Positions 1 to 5,097 of a DNA stretch of 5,097 nt are shown here, piece after piece. Source of the stretch: an uncultured Gloeocapsa sp. (lineage in GTDB: Bacteria > Cyanobacteriota > Cyanobacteriia > Cyanobacteriales > Gloeocapsaceae); assembly GCA_937930495.1 (NCBI GenBank), contig CALGKL010000284.1, forward strand, positions 1 to 5,097. The letters are read 5' to 3'. The translations under genes and the position numbers were made by a program. The notes beneath the pieces are model-generated. The model had not been told where the DNA came from. It was given only the letters and a program-made list of their open reading frames with translations, and searched no databases. Each line of letters opens with the position of its first letter. The stretch's first letter is position 1.

Positions 1-2991
1 ATTGGGGAAGAACTACAGGTATTTTGGGAGATTGAAAACGGTGCTAAAGTCTATGCAGTCAGAGAATTTCCCCAACCTAAAGGTTTTGATCCCCCCGAAA
101 AGTTAGAAGCTTTCCTAGACGCGGTACGCTGGGGTACAGCATCTAGTACAGATTCTCGCAACATTCAATCCCCCTTTCGCAGCGGTATAGATATCGAAGA
201 TTATCAATTAGACCCGGTTATTCGGGCGATTCAAATGCCGCGGGTTAACCTACTAATCGCTGATGACGTAGGTTTGGGTAAAACCATCGAAGCGGGTTTA
301 GTAGCCCAAGAATTAACCATTCGTCAACAGGTTCGCACTATTGTAATTTTTTGTCCCTCAGCCCTACAAATCCAATGGCAAGAACAAATGCGAGATAAAT
401 TTGGTCTAGATTTTGAGATCGTCAATAACGATTTGATGAATAAGTTAAGACGTCAACGCGGTCTTCATGTCAATCCCTGGACTCAATTCCCTCGCCTGAT
501 CGCTAGTATAGACTATATCAAACGCGATCGCCCCCTACGTTTGCTTCAGGAAGCCTTACCCGGTGCGGAAGAATCCATCTATCCGCGACGATTTGACCTG
601 TTAATCGTAGATGAAGCCCATAATGTTGCTCCCACTGGAGGGAAAAATTATTCTCTAGAATCTTTACGTACTGCAGCGATTCGGACTTTAGCTCCTCATT
701 TTGAACATAAGTTATTCTTAACGGCGACTCCCCATAACGGTTATCCTGACAGTTTCACCGCTTTATTAGAATTACTAGACTCTCAACGTTTCGCAAGAGG
801 AATCAATCCCGATAAAAATCAGCTACATCAAATCATGATTCGTCGTTTGAAGGAAGAATTACCCCCTAAATGGGATGGGACACCCCGTTTCCCGAGACGT
901 AGTCTAGCACCTTTAACCGTAGCCTATAGCGATTCAGAAAAACAAGCCCATAGTTGGTTGGTAGAATATACTAAACTGCGACAACGGGGTTTAGACGATC
1001 CCCTCGAAGCTACCGCGACGGAATTTGTCCTTAAACTCCTGAAAAAGCGTCTGTTTTCTTCTCCGGCTGCTTTTTTAACCACCCTCGAACAACATCAACA
1101 AACTCTCCGAGAGGATGCTCAAGAGTCTAAACGACGTCGTTTAGCCAAACCCACTATGGGTGTTCTCCGCAGTAAACTAGAACAACTTCAGGAAGAATTT
1201 GCCGATGATGAAGTCTCGGAAAATTGTACCTCAGAGGTAGTTAGTTCTAGTTCTTCTCTCTTTCGTCCTTTAAGTCCTCAAGAAGAGAATCTCCTCGGTC
1301 TTCTCCAGGATTGGGCTCATCAAGCAGCACAAAAACCTGATAGTAAAGCTCTTGAATTACTCAACTGGATTGATGATCACCTCAAAACTCCTCAGGGAGA
1401 ATGGAATGAACAACGGGTAATTATCTTTACCGAATATCGTACTACTCAAAAATGGCTTTATGAAATCCTGGTTAACCAAGGTCTAGCTAAGTCAGAACGA
1501 GTGATGACTCTCTATGGTGGAATGGAAGCCAAAGACAGAGAAAAGATTAAAGCCGCCTTTCAAGCTAAACCAAGTATTTCTCCCGTCCGCATACTTTTAG
1601 CCACAGATGCTGCCTCTGAAGGGTTAGATTTACAAAATCATTGTTGTAACTTGATTCACTATGAAATTCCCTGGAATCCCAATCGTTTAGAACAACGTAA
1701 CGGAAGGATAGATAGACACGGACAAAAAGCTGACCAAGTTAATATCTATCATTTTGTCGGTCAAAATTATTCTGCCGCTAGTCCAACTACAAATCCAGGA
1801 GATTTAGAGGGAGATTTAGAATTTTTAATGCGCGCTGTACTCAAAGTAAACCGTATTCGCGAAGATCTCGGTAAAGTAGGTCCAGTGATCGCTACCCAAA
1901 TTGAAGACGCGATGTTGGGTAAACGTCTCCTTCTCGATACCAGTCAAGCAGAAAAAGATTGTGAACCAATCAGAGGGTTACTGAAGTTTGAACGCAAAAT
2001 TAAAGAACAAATCGATAAACTCAAAGCACAATTACAGGAAACCCGCGAAAATCTACGCTTGACTCCCGATAATATCTTGACGGTAGTAACTGTAGGTCTA
2101 GAATTTGCCAATCAACCCGCTTTACAACCTGTTCCAGGTTCTCCCGGTGTCTACGTTTTACCCTATCTCAAAGGCAGTTGGCAAGATATTAATCAGGGTT
2201 TGACTCACCCCTATACCGGAGAAATGCGACCAATTGTCTTTGACCCAGATTTAGCCAGAGGGAGAGATGATGTGGTGTTAATCCATCTCAATCATAAGTT
2301 AGTCCAAATCTGCATTAAACTACTCCGCGGCGAAATGTGGTCCAGGGAAAATAACCAAGGATTTGATTATAATCTGTCTCGAGTCTCAGGAAGATTAGTA
2401 CCCCAAGGGGTGATTGAGTTTCCTGTGGTTATCGTCTATGGACGATTATTGATTCTCGGAGGTAATCATCAACGTCTCTATGAAGAGGTTATTACCGCAG
2501 GTGGTTTACTGAAAGAGGGAAAATACCAGGGTTTGGGTGTAGAAAAAATTAAACAGATTTTAGACGCTGCTACCTTTGAACCTCTACCTACTCATTTACA
2601 ACAACGCTTAGCTAGTCTCTGGGATGTCTATTATCAACCCCTGAGTCTCGGTTTGGAAAAACGGATGAGCGATCGCGTTATTTCTTTGGAAAGGTCTCTG
2701 GCTCAACAATGCGAAAAAGAGGTTAATAATATTACCGACATTCTGACCGATTTAAAAAATAGTATCACCAAAGAGATGCGCTCCTGGGAGCAACCTCAAC
2801 AATTAGAGTTGTTTACTCCCTTTGAAAGAGAGGAGTTTGAGCGCAATCGTTTCCGCTTGATGGAAAGATTGGGGCAAATTCCTGGGGAAATTAAGCAAGA
2901 AACCGAGTTAATCCGCTCTAAATACGCTAATCCTATCCCTCGTCTCTTTCCTCTGGCTATTACTTATTTAGTCCCTAAAAATTTAGCTTGA
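1..2991 (+). CDS. drmD: SNF2-family helicase, DISARM DrmD-like (5' end outside window)
   Basis: Large ATP-dependent SNF2-type DNA translocase/helicase, best matched by recognition to DrmD of class 1 DISARM phage-defence systems, where it is thought to act with DrmA, DrmB, DrmC and a DNA methylase. The frame is open from base 1, giving 996 residues with no start seen. Counting codons from base 1: a Q-like motif (EDYQLDPVIRAIQ) lies just before Walker A (GLGKT, 91-95). DEAH is at 204-207 and TATP at 241-244. A charged, Ser-rich linker (about 400-419) separates the RecA lobes. Lobe 2 carries VIIFTEYR (473-480), LLATDAASEGLD (about 532-543) and QRNGRIDRHGQ (565-575, arginine finger). From about 658 onward come helical, beta-rich and again helical regions with no fold I can name. 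The ending (RLFPLAITYLVP) matches the family, so the C terminus looks intact. The ATG at 235 is internal. The 3' end overlaps cysQ by 9 bases, convergently. Alternative: another HepA/RapA-like SNF2 helicase. The helicase call is near certain; the DrmD assignment is good but not searched. Confidence 0.88.
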   Translation: MGEELQVFWEIENGAKVYAVREFPQPKGFDPPEKLEAFLDAVRWGTASSTDSRNIQSPFRSGIDIEDYQLDPVIRAIQMPRVNLLIADDVGLGKTIEAGLVAQELTIRQQVRTIVIFCPSALQIQWQEQMRDKFGLDFEIVNNDLMNKLRRQRGLHVNPWTQFPRLIASIDYIKRDRPLRLLQEALPGAEESIYPRRFDLLIVDEAHNVAPTGGKNYSLESLRTAAIRTLAPHFEHKLFLTATPHNGYPDSFTALLELLDSQRFARGINPDKNQLHQIMIRRLKEELPPKWDGTPRFPRRSLAPLTVAYSDSEKQAHSWLVEYTKLRQRGLDDPLEATATEFVLKLLKKRLFSSPAAFLTTLEQHQQTLREDAQESKRRRLAKPTMGVLRSKLEQLQEEFADDEVSENCTSEVVSSSSSLFRPLSPQEENLLGLLQDWAHQAAQKPDSKALELLNWIDDHLKTPQGEWNEQRVIIFTEYRTTQKWLYEILVNQGLAKSERVMTLYGGMEAKDREKIKAAFQAKPSISPVRILLATDAASEGLDLQNHCCNLIHYEIPWNPNRLEQRNGRIDRHGQKADQVNIYHFVGQNYSAASPTTNPGDLEGDLEFLMRAVLKVNRIREDLGKVGPVIATQIEDAMLGKRLLLDTSQAEKDCEPIRGLLKFERKIKEQIDKLKAQLQETRENLRLTPDNILTVVTVGLEFANQPALQPVPGSPGVYVLPYLKGSWQDINQGLTHPYTGEMRPIVFDPDLARGRDDVVLIHLNHKLVQICIKLLRGEMWSRENNQGFDYNLSRVSGRLVPQGVIEFPVVIVYGRLLILGGNHQRLYEEVITAGGLLKEGKYQGLGVEKIKQILDAATFEPLPTHLQQRLASLWDVYYQPLSLGLEKRMSDRVISLERSLAQQCEKEVNNITDILTDLKNSITKEMRSWEQPQQLELFTPFEREEFERNRFRLMERLGQIPGEIKQETELIRSKYANPIPRLFPLAITYLVPKNLA
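524..531. repeat. HIP1 palindrome GCGATCGC
   Basis: Exact copy of the cyanobacterial HIP1 octamer inside the helicase gene, read as Arg-Asp-Arg just after the core motif region between Walker A and DEAH. Confidence 0.9.
2669..2676. repeat. HIP1 palindrome GCGATCGC
   Basis: Exact HIP1 copy in the C-terminal part of the helicase gene, read as Ser-Asp-Arg. The 12-mer GCGATCGCGTTA here recurs exactly in efp at 4269-4280. Confidence 0.9.
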
Positions 2992-3016
2992 GGAATTGGC
3001 GTCAATCAGGGCTAAA
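2977..3016 (-). terminator. possible weak terminator of cysQ in the convergent overlap
   Basis: On the plus strand TTTAGCTTGA (2982-2991) can pair with TCAA (3002-3005) and GCTAAA (3011-3016) if bases 3006-3010 bulge out, leaving a 10-base loop. Read on the minus strand the hairpin is followed at once by five T (2981-2977), as in an intrinsic terminator. The stem has only three G-C pairs and a 5-base bulge, so it is weak. The cysQ TAA lies in its 3' arm and the drmD TGA in the other arm. On the plus strand the hairpin is followed only by ATTT, so it is a poor terminator for drmD. Confidence 0.25.
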
Positions 3017-3843
3017 ATTTCAGTGGCTTTAGTACATAATTCCTCATGGAGATGACCATTACTAGCCATGATCCCTCCCCATTGATTAGCATCTCCTTTG
3101 TTATAAGCTAGGGGTGAACCGTCAAAATAAGTTACTTTACCCCCAGCTTCGGTTAAAATTAACTCCGGTGCGGCAAAATCCCAGTCTTTAGGCGCTGATT
3201 TTCCTGAAAGGGAAATATATACGTCAGATTCTTGTTCTAAAATGGTGGCAATTTTTTGCCCCACACTCCCTACGTAATTACGTCCCCCTAAAGGTAGTTG
3301 CTCAATCAATTTTTGAAATCTTTCATCTCGATGGCTACGACTGACCACTAGATACAAGGAGTCTAGGGATTGGCGATCGCTCACGGTTATTTTACTGGTT
3401 GTTCCGTCTCTGGTTTCCACATAAGTTCCTTGATTTTTAACCGCGTAATAAATCTTCTCCCCTTCGGGAATCGCGACTACCCCTAAAATCGGTCTCCCTT
3501 TGGTGGTTAAAGCGATATGAATCGCGTATTCTCCTGTTTTGTCTAAAAAGTCTCTCGTTCCATCTAAAGGGTCAATAATCCAAACGTAGGGTTCTGTAAA
3601 GATTTCCCCTTTTTGATAGGTTTCTTCGCTCAGATAACCGAATTCTTCACTGTCTAAAGCTTTTTGTAACTTTTCTAAAATATAATGGTTACAGGCTAAA
3701 TCAGCCGCTGTTACCGGTCCATCTTTTCCTTCGGGTTGATTCTCTCTAACATGACCACGGTAATATTCACGTAAAATATCGCTCGCTCCCCAAGCAACGG
3801 TACGAGTTAAATTTAAAATTTCTGTTAATTTACTTGTATCCAC
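2983..3843 (-). CDS. cysQ: 3'(2'),5'-bisphosphate nucleotidase, CysQ-like
   Basis: Member of the Li-sensitive, Mg-dependent inositol monophosphatase superfamily, 286 residues, full length and cytosolic (no signal peptide or membrane segment). CysQ removes the 3'-phosphate of PAP, giving AMP and clearing a by-product of sulfate assimilation. Metal-site motifs are intact: DGPVTAAD (41-48), SEE (72-74), DPLDGT (91-96, metal ligands D91 and D94) and DWDFAAPE (220-227, D222) followed by TEAGG (231-235). The SGKSAPKDWD stretch and the NQWGG region (253-257) resemble cyanobacterial CysQ more than classical inositol monophosphatase. That narrows the substrate but does not prove it; fructose-1,6-bisphosphate or inositol phosphate activity is possible. 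The start is GTG at 3843: an in-frame TAA lies four codons upstream, no ATG occurs near, and no clear Shine-Dalgarno is seen. It converges on drmD with a 9-base overlap and diverges from efp across 130 bases. Confidence 0.88.
   Translation of the reverse strand: MDTSKLTEILNLTRTVAWGASDILREYYRGHVRENQPEGKDGPVTAADLACNHYILEKLQKALDSEEFGYLSEETYQKGEIFTEPYVWIIDPLDGTRDFLDKTGEYAIHIALTTKGRPILGVVAIPEGEKIYYAVKNQGTYVETRDGTTSKITVSDRQSLDSLYLVVSRSHRDERFQKLIEQLPLGGRNYVGSVGQKIATILEQESDVYISLSGKSAPKDWDFAAPELILTEAGGKVTYFDGSPLAYNKGDANQWGGIMASNGHLHEELCTKATEILALIDANSSS
3373..3380. repeat. HIP1 palindrome GCGATCGC
   Basis: Exact HIP1 copy inside cysQ, read on the minus strand as Ser-Asp-Arg (residues 155-157). Confidence 0.9.
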
Positions 3844-3973
3844 AATTGATAATTAGTCAAGTTCCATAGGCATTTTAATCCTAAATGGTCTTTTTGAGGG
3901 AAAAATACCAGAGCGATTATGTCTATCATCGGGTAGAATGGTATCTTGTCTGTGAGCCTGTGATGAGAATTTC
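3844..3973. promoter_or_regulatory. divergent cysQ/efp spacer with candidate efp -10 (TAGAAT)
   Basis: These 130 bases separate two divergent genes and must hold both promoters unless they lie inside the genes. Toward efp, TAGAAT at 3934-3939 is a plausible sigma-70 type -10, placing a start of transcription about 27 bases before the efp ATG. No convincing -35 stands 16-18 bases before it. Toward cysQ, TAAAAT on the minus strand (3877-3872) is possible but also lacks a -35. No operator-like palindrome was seen. The assignment as a promoter region rests on gene layout, and the exact boxes are guesses. Confidence 0.35.
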
Positions 3974-4531
3974 ATGATATCTAGTAACGATTTTCGCCCT
4001 GGTGTAACTATAGAATTAGATGGATCTGTCTGGCGTGTGGTGGAGTTCCTTCACGTTAAACCAGGTAAGGGTTCGGCTTTTGTCCGTACTAAATTAAAAA
4101 ATGTACAGTCGGGAAATGTGGTTGAACGCACTTTCCGCGCTGGGGAAACTGTTCCTCAAGCTACTATCGAAAAACGCACTATGCAACATACCTATAAAGA
4201 AGCAGAACAATACGTCTTTATGGACATGGAGAGTTTTGAAGAAACTTCTCTTAATGCTTCCCAAATCGGCGATCGCGTTAAATATCTCCACGAAGGTATG
4301 GAAGTAAACGTCTTGTTTTGGAATGGACAAATACTAGAGGTGGAATTACCTATGTCTGTAGTATTAACTGTAACCGAAACCGACCCAGGAGTTAAAGGAG
4401 ACACCGCTACAGGAGGAACTAAACCCGCTATCGTAGAAACAGGTGCTCAAGTAATGGTTCCTCTATTTATTTCTATAGGTGAACGCATTAAAATTGATAC
4501 TCGTACTGATACATATCTAGGTAGAGAATAA
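3974..4531 (+). CDS. efp: elongation factor P
   Basis: EF-P binds between the P and E sites of the ribosome and speeds peptide-bond formation at consecutive prolines. The protein is 185 residues, the standard bacterial length, with all three parts: N-terminal KOW-like domain (about 1-64), central OB domain (about 65-128) and C-terminal OB domain (about 129-185) with the family signature from [13 protein letters not shown] to [11 protein letters not shown]. The tip of the first domain reads KPGKGSAF with lysine at 32, the position modified in E. coli (K34); it is not the arginine used by EarP-type rhamnosylation. No modifying enzyme is encoded in the window. The ATG is the only start in frame after the stop at 3953; no good Shine-Dalgarno precedes it, which is common in cyanobacteria. 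accB follows 84 bases later in the same direction, probably cotranscribed or partly attenuated. Nothing looks damaged. Confidence 0.97.
   Translation: MISSNDFRPGVTIELDGSVWRVVEFLHVKPGKGSAFVRTKLKNVQSGNVVERTFRAGETVPQATIEKRTMQHTYKEAEQYVFMDMESFEETSLNASQIGDRVKYLHEGMEVNVLFWNGQILEVELPMSVVLTVTETDPGVKGDTATGGTKPAIVETGAQVMVPLFISIGERIKIDTRTDTYLGRE
4269..4276. repeat. HIP1 palindrome GCGATCGC
   Basis: Exact HIP1 copy inside efp, read as Gly-Asp-Arg in the central OB domain. Confidence 0.9.
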
Positions 4532-4557
4532 ACGATAGGTAAAATATAGCAAGGGGT

Positions 4558-4598
4558 TGATTGTCAGTCTATTCTGACAATTTACTTCTAGACAATCA
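4558..4598 (+). promoter_or_regulatory. efp-accB intergenic hairpins, mutually exclusive
   Basis: TGATTGTCAG (4558-4567) has two possible partners. ATTGTCAG (4560-4567) pairs perfectly over 8 bases with CTGACAAT (4574-4581) around a 6-base loop. TGATTGTC (4558-4565) pairs perfectly over 8 bases with GACAATCA (4591-4598) around a 25-base loop that swallows the first partner. The two folds cannot coexist. The second reaches the edge of the accB ribosome binding site (AGAGAGG, 4598-4604). The first hairpin is followed by TTACTTCTAG, not a clean T run, so it is not a standard terminator. It could be an attenuator, an RNA processing or stability element, or chance. Confidence 0.4.
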
Positions 4599-4604
4599 GA
4601 GAGG
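4598..4604 (+). promoter_or_regulatory. accB ribosome binding site (AGAGAGG)
   Basis: The purine run AGAGAGG includes GAGG, complementary to the CCUC of the 16S rRNA tail. It lies 11 bases before the in-frame GTG (4616), somewhat far, and 4 bases before an out-of-frame ATG (4609), somewhat near. No other start lies in the accB frame between the stop at 4589 and 4616, so this site must serve the GTG if accB starts here. Confidence 0.5.
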
Positions 4605-4615
4605 ATATATGGGTA

Positions 4616-5074
4616 GTGTCAATAGATTATCAGCAGCTACGTGAATTACTGAGCGCGATCGCTCATACCAACATAACCGAACTTAATCTTAAGAGCAAAG
4701 ATTTTGAGTTAAATGTCCGTCAGGGGTTACCCCCAATCGCGGTTAATAATGTGGTCGAAACAATTCCAGAGACAACTTCAACACCCCCTCTGACTCCCTC
4801 AGAATCTACTGTCTCGTCTCCAGTTGATAAAAATTTAGTACCGATTTCTTCTCCTATGGTAGGTAAATTTTACCGCGCTCCTGCCCCTGGAGAACCTTCT
4901 TATGTCGAAAAAGGCGATCGCATTACCGTTGGTCAAAGCGTTTGTATCATTGAAGCGATGAAGTTAATGAATGAGATCGAATCGGAAGTAGCAGGACAAA
5001 TAGTGGAGATCGTCGCTGAAAATGGTCAACCCGTAGAATATGGCGCAGTTTTGATGTGGGTTAAACCAGATTAA
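4616..5074 (+). CDS. accB: biotin carboxyl carrier protein of acetyl-CoA carboxylase
   Basis: AccB carries the biotin that is carboxylated by AccC and handed to AccA/AccD to make malonyl-CoA, the first committed step of fatty acid synthesis. The protein is 152 residues, complete. The N-terminal helix (DYQQLRELLSAIA, 4-16) and the following KSKDFELNVR segment are the usual docking region. A Pro/Thr/Ser-rich linker spans about 37-77. The biotinyl domain (about 77-152) begins SPMVGKFYRAPAPGEPSY, containing the 'thumb' loop typical of bacterial AccB. The biotin site is EAMKLMNE with lysine 116. The GTG start at 4616 is the first possible start after the in-frame stop at 4589, and SIDYQQLRELL lines up with the short N terminus of cyanobacterial AccB. 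efp lies 84 bases upstream; only 23 bases follow the stop, with no visible terminator. Confidence 0.96.
   Translation: MSIDYQQLRELLSAIAHTNITELNLKSKDFELNVRQGLPPIAVNNVVETIPETTSTPPLTPSESTVSSPVDKNLVPISSPMVGKFYRAPAPGEPSYVEKGDRITVGQSVCIIEAMKLMNEIESEVAGQIVEIVAENGQPVEYGAVLMWVKPD
4655..4662. repeat. HIP1 palindrome GCGATCGC
   Basis: Exact HIP1 copy near the start of accB, read as Ala-Ile-Ala; the only copy in the window in this codon phase. Confidence 0.9.
4914..4921. repeat. HIP1 palindrome GCGATCGC
   Basis: Exact HIP1 copy in the biotinyl domain of accB, read as Gly-Asp-Arg (residues 100-102). Confidence 0.9.
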
Positions 5075-5097
5075 CCTGTTCAATGTCCTAACTCCTG

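Noticed and set aside
235..237. ATG taken as the start of the helicase gene
   Set aside because: The frame is open and protein-like upstream to the window edge and holds the Q-like motif; the ATG is an internal methionine.
2985..3843. Classical inositol-1-monophosphatase (suhB) for the minus-strand gene
   Set aside because: The superfamily motifs fit, but the SGKSAPKDWDFAAPE and NQWGG regions resemble cyanobacterial CysQ more closely; kept only as an alternative substrate.
3963..3975. Imperfect palindrome ATGAGAATTTCAT at the efp start
   Set aside because: Only short arms match with a mismatched centre; too short and common to call an operator.
4094..4404. Open frames of about 70-80 codons overlapping efp on both strands (4094-4330 minus, 4101-4307 plus, 4192-4404 minus)
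   Set aside because: They lie wholly within efp, show no recognisable protein features and are explained as shadows of the real gene.
4560..4590. Standard Rho-independent terminator of efp
   Set aside because: The 8-base stem is A+T-leaning and followed by TTACTTCTAG instead of a T run, and accB follows in the same direction; recorded as a possible regulatory hairpin instead.
1..5097. tRNA or rRNA genes, CRISPR array, insertion sequence or attachment site that could mark a defence-island border
   Set aside because: No cloverleaf, regular direct repeats with spacers, terminal inverted repeats or transposase motifs were seen; nearly all sequence is explained by four genes.

Overview
The window looks like a cyanobacterial chromosome segment. 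Six exact copies of the palindrome GCGATCGC (HIP1, strongly over-represented in many cyanobacteria) occur in about 5.1 kb. An efp gene is followed directly by accB, a gene pair familiar from cyanobacteria such as Synechocystis. The third housekeeping gene is a CysQ-type phosphatase of the cyanobacterial kind. The genus cannot be told from this stretch.

Left part (1-2991, plus strand): one long reading frame, open from the first base of the window, encodes the C-terminal 996 residues of a large SNF2-type helicase. Its best family match, by recognition of the sequence, is DrmD, the SNF2-like helicase of class 1 DISARM anti-phage systems. The gene enters from outside the window. The first ATG in the frame (235) lies inside the helicase core and is not the start. 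No other DISARM gene is visible, and what follows on the right is ordinary metabolism. The window therefore shows either the right edge of a defence locus lying to the left or a solitary DrmD homologue.

Middle (2983-3843, minus strand): a complete cysQ-like gene of the inositol monophosphatase superfamily, probably a 3'(2'),5'-bisphosphate nucleotidase, meets drmD tail to tail with a 9-base overlap of the coding regions. A weak hairpin sits across the two stop codons.

Right part (3844-5097, plus strand): a 130-base divergent spacer leads to efp (elongation factor P), then an 84-base spacer with two mutually exclusive inverted-repeat pairings, then accB (biotin carboxyl carrier protein of acetyl-CoA carboxylase). 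accB appears to start at GTG, with an out-of-frame ATG between its ribosome binding site and that GTG. The last 23 bases hold nothing recognisable.

Functionally, efp (translation of proline-rich stretches) and accB (fatty acid synthesis) form a housekeeping pair, cysQ recycles the PAP by-product of sulfate assimilation, and the helicase is the only accessory, defence-like gene. I saw no RNA gene, CRISPR array, insertion sequence or attachment site. The most interesting open question is what lies left of base 1.
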